In this document: piece after piece, positions 38,940 through 49,407 of the stretch
Layout of the letters: every line of letters begins with the position of its first letter
Position numbering within the stretch: position 1 is the first letter of the stretch
Program-made: the position numbers and the translations under genes
Assembly: GCF_037975245.1 (NCBI RefSeq)
Contig: NC_092567.1
Coordinates: forward strand, 9,131,214-9,195,213
Reading direction: 5' to 3'
Length of the DNA stretch: 64,000 nucleotides
Source of the DNA: Apostichopus japonicus
Lineage: Eukaryota; Echinodermata; Holothuroidea; Aspidochirotida; Stichopodidae
The notes under the pieces: generated by a model
Seen by the model: only the letters and a program-made list of their open reading frames with translations
Told to the model about the DNA's origin: nothing
Database searches by the model: none

Positions 38940-40092
38940 GTAAGAATATCGAGTATTTCGTTTACAGTTTGTCCTCATACTAAGTTATATTCAATTAGCA
39001 AACAAGAGCCTATCTTCGAGAGACAGCTTTAAAGTTAGTCATATACAACATGAATACGATAGTTCATCTATGGAGGACAGTTGACAACAAAGCTCGTCAA
39101 ATTTACAAGATCAACATAAATAAAAAATATATGTTTACAAACATGGAATTGTCTGAGATTTTGTGTTAATATGTTTATAACCACATGTCCACCTACGTCT
39201 GTTGAGTAAATGGAATGTTGTTGTCTCACGGGTCGCTTGCCTCTTGCAAACAAGCTGATGTTTGTATATTGAGCTAAAATATCGAGCTAAGAAGTACTTC
39301 AAAAGTGACCTAATGATAACTATAACAATTTTTATGATCTTATCACGCATATTAAACTGTTCATCTTGAGTAACTGTTCATATACTGTGGCAATTATTCT
39401 TAACAGTAATTGACGGATAGCAAGAATTATTGTGTTATATTTAATTTAGAGATTAACTACTATAGATAAAGGGAGCTAATTTATGCATGATAATACTAAT
39501 TTCTGATGGTCTAGCGATCGAGCGTAATCCGATGATGAAAATCGAATTCACTGCTGCTTGTTTCAGTCTGGACTGTCTCTGAATTTCGTAATAACCTCAA
39601 CATTTTAATAAAAACTTGAAATGATCGAAACTGGTAGAAGAAATAACTATAACTGGCCAATCAACTTAAAGAGTATATATTGAGTGGTTTTCCTTGAACT
39701 ATTCGACTAAGCTGATTCTACAATATTGCATTTATTGATACAGCACAGTCAAACTACAATTATATGGAAGAGTATTTTAGTAGATGCGATTACGTGGGAG
39801 AATGAATTAAATAGAGACTGTAGACAGAAGTATTGTCTTAATATGTTACAATCCACTAACAAAAAGAAAATTATTGTTAATTTTACTTTATTGTTATTGA
39901 TGTGTTCACTATATTCACCTGTTAATGAGCAAAATCTCTGGAATCCTCTGTTAAGGTTATATGAATTATGACGACGACTCCTCGGTTAGGTAATTCGTTT
40001 ATAAATATTGATAACTCAATCAAAACCGGTTAATTTTACCTCATATAATCAACCAAGCACCCTTGGATTGAATCATGTTTCTTTTGTCCTTT

Positions 40093-40161
40093 ACAATGGT
40101 ATGTTTTTCCCATTGACAATGGTATGTTTTCACTATTGACAATGGTATGTTTTACCCATTG
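40093..40161. repeat. Tandem repeat, 3 x 23 bp
   Basis: Three units of ACAATGGTATGTTTT followed by an 8-base variable end (CCCATTG or CACTATTG). Confidence 0.9.
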
Positions 40162-40301
40162 CGTTTTGGATTGCATCTGAGGAACTCACCTTATGATCTG
40201 TACATCCATTCACTTACATTGATCAGCCTCGACATGCGGGACTCTTAAGGAGCTGTAAATTAAACTTAAACTAAAAGTTTTTTTCTACTTCTGTTACACA
40301 G

Positions 40302-40505
40302 ACCTCTAATGATGATGAGGATGGTGGCGGTAGCGGTGATGACGATGATGGTGATGGTGGTGTTGGCGGTGATGATGATGATGATGGTGGTGGTGGTGGC
40401 GGTGATGATGGTGGTGGTGGTGATGATGATGAGCAAGACGAACATACCGTTGACGTAACCACTAGTCATTACAACCAACCGACAGAAAAAAGGCCTACAA
40501 CAGAC
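40302..40505 (+). CDS. LRR-gene exon f, Asp/Gly repeat
   Basis: The acceptor is CTTCTGTTACACAG and the donor GAC|GTGAGT; 68 codons, phase 0 both sides. After TSNDDEDGGGSG comes a run of alternating Asp and Gly blocks built from GAT and GGT codons (about residues 4 to 46), then EQDEHTVDVTTSHYNQPTEKRPTTD. The repeat is an expanded GRT microsatellite kept in frame. The glycine and aspartate blocks are probably disordered. The antisense frames through it (40266-40601) are low-complexity shadows. Confidence 0.72.
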
Positions 40506-40522
40506 GTGAGTAATTAGATGTG

Positions 40523-40903
40523 TAGTATCAGAGAAACTATGACAGTCCGCAAGGGGTGGGGGATATGTGGGAGTATTTCCCCTCCCCTTGGTAAATGACA
40601 TTAGTCAAAATATGAGCAATAATTAGTCAGCATTTTAGCCTTAACATATTATAGTCTAATAAACTATTAGAGTCCGTAAAGGGTGGGGGAAATGAAGGGG
40701 TATTCTCCTCCCCTTGGAATATGACAGTAATCAAAATATGAACATAATTAGCCAACATTTTAGTCTTAATGTGTTATAGTCCGAGAAACTATGAGAGTCC
40801 GTAAGGGGTGGGGGAAATGAGGGGGTATTTCCCCTCCCCTTGAAATATGACAGTAGTCAAATATGAGCAATAATTAGTCAGCATTTTAGTCTTAATATGT
40901 TAT
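40523..40903. repeat. Tandem repeat, 3 x about 127 bp, next to exon f
   Basis: Units start with TAGT at 40523, 40652 and 40777. Each contains AAACTAT, AGTCCG.AAGGGGTGGGGG, CCCCTCCCCTTG and TAGTC.GCATTTTAG. The array begins 18 bp after the splice donor. The opposing GGGGTGGGG and CCCCTCCCC motifs could pair within each unit. Confidence 0.9.
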
Positions 40904-41549
40904 AGTCAATAACATAAAATGATAACATGCAGCAACACTGCGGAGGCTCAGCTTACCTATTTATGAAATTTGTTTTGGGCCTTTGGCAATATTTAATTCC
41001 CCCCTTGTGTCTTTCATTTGATGTGTTCATCATACAACTGAATTTCCCAAACTTTGATGGATATCTCTACGCGATCAACAATACGATAAAAACAGAATAT
41101 CTACTCTCTTAAAATGATAGACTGAAGAATTCAGTCTTCTTTGAGACTGAAATTTTTTTCAGTGTTATACACTGAGTTTAGACTGAGAAACACTCTACTT
41201 AGACTGTATTATCAGTTACACCGTTCAGTCGCTGTTTTGGACTGACTGTATTAACCAATCAGCTAATCACATGTGGCATGGCATCTTACCATTTTCAGTC
41301 TCTGTATTCCACTGAAAAATGTATCCAATCAGAGAACAGAAATGCGCCTACGTCATCCGAAAACTTGCAAATACGCAGCACAAAAAACAAGTGACAACGA
41401 GCGCTACAACTTGTGTACATATATACTACTATATTCTTCGCTTAGCCAGGTACTCGCTGTACTGTACGTACGCACGCCGTACACACAGCTAGGCATGAAC
41501 GAGACAGACGACCGTATGTCTAAGCTAGAGTAAAGGTTATAAATTAGCA

Positions 41550-41621
41550 ATGGCTGAGTCTTTAAGAACTTTTCTTACAAATAAAGGTTTCCACGAAGTG
41601 AAAACAGTTTTCGAGGGAAAG
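41550..41621 (+). CDS. First exon of a two-exon gene inside the 5-kb element
   Basis: It begins with ATG in a good context (GCAATGG) and ends at the donor AAG|GTATGT. The 24 codons read MAESLRTFLTNKGFHEVKTV then FEGK, phase 0 at the end. The frame continues into the intron to 41741, but the match in phase and the sense of the next exon favour splicing. The family is not recognised. Confidence 0.5.
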
Positions 41622-41781
41622 GTATGTATGTTTTTTGTTGTTTTCCAATTAATACAGAATAAAAGCTTGGCAGTTCGTAACGTTAGTTATTCTAGGCTTG
41701 TGCGCGAGGTAGGCCTAGCTAGGCTGTACCATAGCAAATAGGGCCTAGGCTGTTGTTATAATTGGTGGGGCCTATTAACAC

Positions 41782-41949
41782 GATCGTCGGCGAATAAGCA
41801 CGCCGGTCCTGCATATGTACCCGATCGTCGGGCAAATCAGCCCGCCTATCCTGCATATGTACCCGATCGTCGGGCAAATCAGCCCGCCTGTCCTGCATAT
41901 GTACCCGATCGTCGGGCGAATAAGCACGCTTGTCCTGCAATATGTACTC
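41782..41949. repeat. 42-bp minisatellite, 4 units
   Basis: Units start GATCGTCGG at 41782, 41823, 41865 and 41907, with a final GATCGTCCC at 41949. Each holds the small palindrome GGGC-aaatca-GCCC and CCTGCATATGTACCC. As 42 is a multiple of three, the minus strand shows repeated 14-residue frames, which are artefacts. Confidence 0.92.
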
Positions 41950-42648
41950 GATCGTCCCAAAATGAATCTAGCCTAGGCTAGGTTAACCTCATAACAAATA
42001 CTTGGACATAATAATGCTCAAGAAATTGCAAAACAAAGGACTATTATGCATAGATTGTAAGCACCCTTAATTATTTGAAAAATGTAGTGACTGCTACAGC
42101 CATTACAGCATGAAGCTATCACGGTACCAGATCGTCGGGCAAATTAGCCCGCCTGTCCTGCATATGAACCCAATCGTCGGGCGAATAAGCACGCTTGTCA
42201 GGACTGCAATATGTACTCGATCGTCCCAAATGAATCTAGGCTTGGTTAACCTCATAACAAATACTTGAACATAATAATGCTGAAGAAATTGCAAAACACA
42301 GTACTATTATGCATAGATTGTAAGCACCCTTAATTATTTGAAAAATGTAGTTACTGCTACAGCCATTACAGCATGAAGCTATCACGGTACCAGATCGTCT
42401 GGCAAATTAGCCCGCCTGTCCTGCATATGTACCCAATCGTCGGGCGAATAAGCACGCTTGTCAGGACTGCAATATGTACTCGATCGTCCCAAATGAATCT
42501 AGGCTAGGTTAACCTCATAACAAATACTTGAACATAACAATGCTGAAGAAATTGCAAAACACAGTACTATTATGCATAGATTGTAAGCACCCTTAATTAT
42601 TTGAAAAAAATGTAGTTACTGCTACAGCCATTACAGCATGAAGCTATC
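41859..42648. repeat. 262-bp higher-order tandem repeat, 3 units
   Basis: A unit made of two minisatellite copies plus a unique part (AATGAATCTAG, TTAACCTCATAACAAATACTT, TTATGCATAGATTGTAAGCA, GCTACAGCCATTACAGCATG) repeats with boundaries near 42119 and 42383. Neighbouring units differ by few bases, so expansion is fairly recent. Confidence 0.92.
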
Positions 42649-43271
42649 ACGATTCTGTTAAACAATTACCATTGTATTTAAATCATGTGGAAACTGGAAA
42701 AGAATTGGTATGCTTTTGCTATTTTATTAAACATATAGTGGGCCATCAGTCTTTACTATAAGATTTTACAGTAATATTACCATTCACTAATCTTATGAAA
42801 TCAGTTTCTTTTACAAGCAGACAGACATATTAGTGAAATCAGTAGGCTAAAATGTAAATCATATTCCTTGTTCACTGGTTTTCTATGCTGATGAAATGGA
42901 ATCAGGAGATGTCATTAACAATTTATCCTTAAAAAGAGAAATTTCTGAAAAAAACTAACAACAAACCTTGCTTGGTAACCATGTACCTGCCAAAATCAAC
43001 ATGATAACCCATAAATGTTAGGTTGAATTTGAATCCACCTTCACATAACACATCTCACCCACCATGGATGACATATTGCTGCCTATCATGAATTGATATA
43101 TCTCCTTCGTACAATGCCAGTCATGTTCTTCTTTCTCCATTCTCTCCTAAATATTATTCTAGTCTAGTCCACATCGAACTTTACCTCTCAACATATCTTT
43201 TTTTAAGAATGTTTTGATTCATACCATATTGCTTGTCCTTTATCACATTTATTTTTATCTTCACCAAACAG

Positions 43272-43418
43272 GAGGGCACAGATATTGAGAGCGCAGCACA
43301 GGGCAGACAAGGACAATATTGGCAGCCTTTCATCCTATCTCTCGGACCAGAATTGAACCCCAAACAATTCTTCATTGTGGCAGATAAACTGGCCATTCCA
43401 ACAGGGACAGATGCGTAG
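43272..43418 (+). CDS. Second exon of the gene inside the 5-kb element
   Basis: The acceptor is TTATCTTCACCAAACAG. The 48 codons, read in phase 0 from the first exon, are EGTDIESAAQGRQGQYWQPF, then ILSLGPELNPKQFFIVADKL and AIPTGTDA before TAG. Base composition and the mix of residues look coding. The ending is abrupt: a hydrophobic core (PFILSLG, FFIVADKLAI) suggests the domain should go on, so the copy may be truncated by a stop, or a weak donor at GC|GTAGAA could lead to a further exon. The domain resembles C-terminal segments of uncharacterised animal proteins but I cannot name it. Confidence 0.55.
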   Translation, partial: EGTDIESAAQGRQGQYWQPFILSLGPELNPKQFFIVADKLAIPTGTDA

Positions 43419-45163
43419 AACATACATTTAACATAGACTATACACCCCCTCTACAACACTAGTTTTGTGAGTTCCATGCTTCCATGGTGTATGGAATTTT
43501 GCAACCAACAGAAGTGAAGTCTCTAGTCCGTATCCTTGCCACATCAATAAGGGCAGTCAGCATGGAGTAATTTCAAGGAGTGAATGTTACATTTTATTGC
43601 TCTGTAGGCCGGAACCCCGTCTGTCAGCGTGGAGTAACTTTAAAAGGGTGTGAAGACTCGCGCAAAAAGAACGTCTAATGCCGGTAATCTGACCTAGTTT
43701 CAAATGAGGTGTGACAGAAGTGTTAGACACTGCCATCGATCCCAGAAAATACAAACACAGCTTGCTACCGTCGGTAATTAGACACTAGTGTACAGTCAGT
43801 ACATACAGCTGCGGTCAATACCCACATCACAGTGTATAAACGATACAGCGATGAACATCTCAGGTCCAGCTAAAGATATCAAGGTATCACGTTTCATTAC
43901 TGTCTGTCTTTGTTAGCGACACGAACAAACATCACTTGCAAGCAACAGAAAGTTAACTTTTTCAGATGGCTGCATGCTGTTTGGGACAAGTCTTCAATAC
44001 CTTTAAGGAGTAACTAACACATACCCTAAAATGTTAAATTGATTACCCAGAGTTTACCAACAGTTTTATATGAATAGGGCTCCAGAAATAAATATTTCAT
44101 TGATTTTTGGTTGTCAAAAATGTTTTTTAATGATACTGATCTAATTATGAATGTAATTAAACAAACACCTAGTTGCCAAAAAAACTTTGTTGTATGATTT
44201 TTCGAGCATGTTATTTTAATGTTTACTTTAATGTTCCCACATTTCACTGCACTCACTATGTTGAAGGTTTATTTAATTAAGCAATTAATTAAGCTAATAT
44301 TATTTATTATGCACAATATTCCATAACTTGTGCCATGAAAAGCAAGTAACCTCATTATTATAAATTCAGTAACTGTAGAAAATTCCATTTGAGAATATCC
44401 TTTCCTCATTATTTTTTAGTCGACTTTGAGTGACATTTTTTTTTCAGCTTGAGCCCGACATTAAATGATTCACGTCAGATAATTTACAAAACTTCAAAGT
44501 TTGATTGAAATCCCAATCAAAATCACTATACATGATTACTATCAGAAAGTTAAGAAATAATTGAGGGTGGTATAATAGTCACATGTGCTGTTTTTGCATA
44601 CAAATTTGCTTTATATGAATGCCATATCATGAAATTGTGAATGCAGTATATAATAATTCATGTTTATCTAATAGCCATTATGAAGTTAGTGCCATTCTGT
44701 TAACTGCTTGTAATATGTTGTTTTGTGTGTGCTGGATAATGACTTTTAGCAATCGCCAATCTATATCATTGAAACAAGAAGTATTAAATGTTGACGGCAC
44801 TGATATATAGTTTAACCATTCCTAATATTTTATAAATAACCTGCTGAAAATTTGTCATATGTTTTCCCCATCTTGAAATCATTCTAAGAAATTGTTGCTA
44901 CTATACATTAATGATTCACAACTGGAAAAAAGGCAATGTACCAGATCCATTGTACTATCGTCGTGTTACCATCCTATCCCTTTTGTAAAGACAGGATCGT
45001 ATAGTTACTATATCCTTTACAGTGGAAAATTTAAAGTTCAGTGAGATCGGGAGATGGGATCAGCTGGGTATATAACGACTCAATTTACAGCTGTGTTGTC
45101 AATGAATTCCAGGGTATTACCACCTGGTGGTAATATACAAAGAATTTAAAGTGCTTTCTGTTG

Positions 45164-45266
45164 CAGTGGTGTTGCCAGACATATGAATTTTGGTTGGTGA
45201 TATGTCTATTTGTGAATTCCCTCTTGGGGGAGGGGTTCCCCAGGCCACCCATTGGCGACACCACTG
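45164..45266. mobile_element. 103-bp MITE, CAGTGGTGTYGCCA ends
   Basis: The left end is CAGTGGTGTTGCCAGAC and the right end on the other strand is CAGTGGTGTCGCCAATGGG. The flanking 8-mers are ttctgttg and atctgttc, 6 of 8 identical. It lies within the 5-kb element. Confidence 0.75.
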
Positions 45267-46189
45267 ATCTGTTCTCAGCTCACCTAATCCTTTTTCAAAA
45301 AAATTAAAGAACATTTTAGATGGCCCAATTCAAGCAGAAATTTGACAGATTAATATTGAACTGAAAATATGTCACTGTTATGTAAAGCATCTTTTTAATT
45401 TGAACGTTTGTTGGAAAGATAACATGTTGTGTTGAACATCCCTCAGAATATTGTAGTTTTGATTTCTGTTTTTTTTTTTTAATATGATAACGAAAATTCT
45501 ATAAGAATATATTAGTGAGTTAGTGGAAATAAAATTACTGTTCGGTGGATATTGACAATTATATTTCTTGATGGAATACCATTTTTAATGTACTTTGTGT
45601 GTGACTGTCACAATGATTTTCTGGTCTTTATAGCCTAACATGATTGGATGTGAAGGCGAAGTCACTCAATGAAGTAGCACCTTTCAGTAAATTCCCCTGC
45701 ATTAACAGATCATTGAATGTTGTCTTTGATGATGGCCTTAAATGCATCTATATTGAAGAATTCCAGCACCAAGCTAACACGGAGGATCAATAGAAAAGCT
45801 TGTTCAATCCAGGATTTGCAGTTTATAAGATTGACAGTATAGCTGTGATGTGTAATAATTCAGTCTAAAGGACCGACTGTTCAGTCTGATTTCAGTCTAA
45901 TAGACTGAGCATATTCAATCTAATTAAGACTGGTGCTGCAATAAATCAGTCTAAACTGCTGACTGTTCAGTCTAAAGTGGTTTGATTTTCAGTCTATTAG
46001 ACTGCAGAGTACTCAGTCTAATTAAGACTGACCTTCAGTCTTTACATTTCAGACTGAAATTCAGTCTAAGTAGTCTGATCCCTTATCCCATCCATCATTA
46101 GACTGAAATTAGACTGAATTAGACTGGGTTGTGCGGGTATCCGTTGGGTTATAGCATCGTCATTATTCATTGTGAAAAGAGAGGGTTCC

Positions 46190-47535
46190 ATTGTGACATA
46201 AAATGACTAACTTGGAGTTAAAACCATTCACTGTGGAATGTGAGCATACCAAGCTGTTGCGAAACCAACTATAAGAAACTAGAAACAATAAAAAAAAAAT
46301 GTTTTAGTATCTGAGGGATCACGTACATCAGGTAAGTTACAACGAGGGTATCTTCAGACAAAACTGACCTGATTGCAACGGCGAAGGTGTTTAATGAAGA
46401 TAAACCTACGTGGATGTGAGGTGACTCCTCAACATTTTCAACAAAAAATCAAAACAATAAACACACTAATTGGGCAATATGCTTAAATCAATTTTGACCT
46501 GTCAGCCCAAAGCGGCAAGAAATACAAGTAATTTGAGAGAAGATTGTTGTCTAAAACTGGGTGGATTATTAGGACAACCTGATACTGTCAGTATTTAACC
46601 GTGTAATCGGCCAATATTTAAAATATTTAACCAGCAAATATAATACTAGTCAAAATAAGATATTATAAGGCATCATTCTATTTATTTTCAAACACATAAT
46701 ACTTCAGTTTGAACTATTTAATGTAATCATTAATCGTAAACATGTTGCCTAAACACATTTACAACAGATGGTGCATGTAATACCGAAGAAGGTTATTTTT
46801 TCTTTCCTTTTATTTAATTTTGTGTCATTATATGTAATGACACCTGACTAGTCCAGCTAACAAACAATATTCTAATGGACGTTTAGTATCGAATTATGTC
46901 TTCTTTTCCAGAATTATCACAAGAGCTGTTTTCAAGGCATGTTATATCTAAATTAGTGAGACCCTGTTAATGTTTAATTAGGTTACACGTACAGCTAGGA
47001 TTGTTAGGACGTACTGGTAATAACGAATACTGGGTTTGTATAATCACCATGCAGAAGACGGATGAGTTGACGTGGTGAAGTATTTCTGTTGAAAGGCAGA
47101 AAATAGCGGCTTGTATTGTTTCATTGTTTGAAGGCCGAGGGAGGGCAGATTCGTCCTATAGTGAATAATTATAATCTAAAATATGTTATCCAAAGTTGGA
47201 TGCAGATGTATATTACCACCACCCCCACACCTCATGGACGTTTATTGAACGTCACTAAAAGATCACAAAACATTCATGTACAGCTGCCATTTTCACCCCT
47301 CAACGTCCGTATTGCCTTGAACGTTATTAATTAAGAATCACTATACACTGATAATGTACAGAGAATCTAACAGAAATAGTATAGTAAGAAATAAAAAGTA
47401 GGTAATGCGTGTTCCATGAAACATTCATTCAGTTCTTTCAAATAGAGACATCATAATATGAAAACACACTTATTCCATTGTTTTTTTTTTTGTTCAATAT
47501 TGTTGCTGCAACTCCTATGGGGAACGTTGGATTCA
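46190..47535. repeat. Intronic duplication B, copy 2, with a 0.7-kb insert
   Basis: 46190-46290 and about 47005-47535 match 37650-38245. The intervening 46291-47005 is absent from copy 1. No clear inverted ends or target duplication bound the insert, so its type is open. Confidence 0.82.
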
Positions 47536-48933
47536 TGTCCATTTTAAATTCACAATAATAGAGCGAAAATGAGCAATTAAAACAAATATGTCAAATAAGT
47601 TGCAACACGTGGCATCAAACTTGCTTCAAGTTCCTTGTTTCCTTGTGTGAGAGTTTCAATTATTTGATATCTTGCTGTTAGCAAAACTATGTTAGACGTC
47701 TTATTATTCCATTTCTTTCCCTATTTTTGGTACCACGTTTATGGAATCTCCGACATTTTCCTCATGTATACAACAAACACATCAGAATAACTTCCAAGTT
47801 TAGTTTGTGGTAGGCGCTGCCACTAGCCTGCTAGCTGACTTTACTTTTCTGTTGATAAACCTAATAGCATATTTGTAAGAAATTATCAAGGTCTTATAAA
47901 AAGGATTCTGGGTTTCAATTCTTCATTTCTAGGGTTTTGAGTTTGATCCTCTTTGGCCCACAAAACTTTTGTAGGGTAAAAAACATGAATATTAGTAATC
48001 GTTACTCTTGACTAAAAGGTAATACCATGGTCTTTCCCCAATTACTCTCTCAAAAACAAAATCAAGATCGAATAAAAAATCGAACTCAAGCCTAACTGTT
48101 ACTATAGGCATAGAACCTGCAAACTAACAGGTTCCCAGACATTGGTCCTATGGTAACCACACATGCCCGTATGCTGCGGAAGAGGAAGTGAGTGTATTAT
48201 GATCGCGAACAATTTTTACAAAACAGTGATAGGAATTACTTTTGCATTGGGGTCTCGGGAGTACATAAAACAATAGCCATTGCAGGAGTTTTATGACTTC
48301 GTAGGCAATATGTTCCAGTGTCCAACAATGCTGAATAGGGTCTTTAAGTGTGCTCTTACACCGTGAGAACACACGCAGTGCAGCACTTTCTGTACCACTG
48401 AACATTGGTATGAGTCTTACCCATGTCTCCCCCCCCCCCCCCCCATTATATCTTTGTTCCCAGAGTCAATATTTGTTGACATTTACTATTCATTTTTGTT
48501 ACTTATAAACTTATTGTCACAATTTCAATTAAATAGTCGAAATTTATAGAATGCAACCTTCACAAATTAGTCTTTTCACTGTTCAAGCATGGAATCAAAG
48601 CGACCGCAGCATTAGTGACATTGGTTTCATGGATTTAGCCTTCATGTGTATATCATGTTCAGTACTAAAATATTCAGAGGATTTAATCGTTAGAAATCTT
48701 TAAAATGATAACTGAAATAATAATAAACAAGACAAAAATAGTCCATACATTTGAAAACATGCAAAATTAATTTTACAAAAGGTAAAAAAAAAAGTTTGTT
48801 GTAACATGAATCCATTATCTTTTAAATAACACTTCTTATATGGCTGCATATAATTAATATTTACAACATTTAAATACACTGCATTGTGTTATCTTATACA
48901 TATTTATTGCTTATACTTTTCCCTCTTGTTTAG
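47536..48933. other. Intron before the 3' exons
   Basis: AT-rich sequence with a run of 16 C at 48430-48445. The minus-strand frame 48148-48405 has no recognisable product. Confidence 0.5.
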
Positions 48934-48983
48934 GAGTTCGATGAGAGGAGTTACAAGAGAAACCCGGCAAGGCTCAAGTAATT
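48934..48983 (+). CDS. LRR-gene exon g, basic C-terminus
   Basis: The acceptor is CCCTCTTGTTTAG. In phase 0 it encodes EFDERSYKRNPARLK and stops at TAA (48979-48981), followed after two bases by a good donor (ATT|GTAAGT at 48984), so the last intron would lie in the 3' UTR. A second donor (CAA|GTAATT, after 48977) would remove the stop and join in frame to 49158. The tail is basic after the acidic exons e and f. Confidence 0.58.
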
Positions 48984-49157
48984 GTAAGTCATTACAGCTG
49001 AATACTCTCTACCTTAGGTTTTAACATTGTCTTTGTTAACAGTGATTATGTATGTTACTTTTAATTGGAAAATCTTAATATATTAAAATAAATCTCCATA
49101 ATGTGTTCATTATTACAATAGTTTTAGATGTACACAACCTTCCTTTCCGCTGCTTAG

Positions 49158-49407
49158 GCGTAAGAAGGACATAACTTCAAATAGATATAAGAAAAAATGT
49201 ATACCTACCTACGAGGACAACAAAGGCATTGGAGAGGGCGCTGCTATGGATTATGTGACCAAAGAGGGCAACTTCATACCGGTCGATAGCTTGTATCACG
49301 TGTCGCGGTGTTTTGTTAAGCTGGTTGGTTTAATTACTTGTATCACGTGTCGCGGTGTTGGCTTATTGTACTGCTGGCGCTTTTTATGGGGGAGGGGGGT
49401 TGTGTAG
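49158..49407 (+). CDS. Possible alternative last exon of the LRR gene
   Basis: Acceptor TTTCCGCTGCTTAG. Joined to the donor after 48977 it gives K-RKKDITSNRYKKKCIPTYED and then NKGIGEGAAMDYVTKEGNFI, open for 82 codons to TAG at 49405. The first 47 codons look coding in composition. The later part crosses a 23-bp direct repeat (CTTGTATCACGTGTCGCGGTG..., 49290 and 49337), so the real coding part may end at a donor near CAC|GTGTCG. It could instead be 3' UTR. Confidence 0.38.

Larger units (their letters stand above)
41118..46126. mobile_element. 5-kb putative DNA transposon with AGACTGAA subterminal arrays
   Basis: Both ends are packed with AGACTGAA/TTCAGTCT motifs in both orientations. The left array (41118-41252) opens with the hairpin AGACTGAA-gaa-TTCAGTCT. 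The right array (45859-46126) is denser, with many TTCAGTCTAA/TTAGACTGAA units. The flanking intronic sequence is duplicated elsewhere (36160-36270 on the left, 37650 onward on the right) without the element, which supports insertion. Exact termini and a target duplication were not found. It contains a spliced reading frame (41550, 43272), a minisatellite and a smaller MITE. The superfamily is not recognised. Confidence 0.6.

Noticed and set aside
40266-40601. Minus-strand frame of Thr/Ile or Ser/Pro repeats
   Set aside because: It is the shadow of the plus-strand Asp/Gly exon, which has matched splice sites and phases.
41782-42648. A CRISPR-like array of regular repeats
   Set aside because: The spacers are themselves repeated, the units are a 42-bp minisatellite, and the context is eukaryotic.
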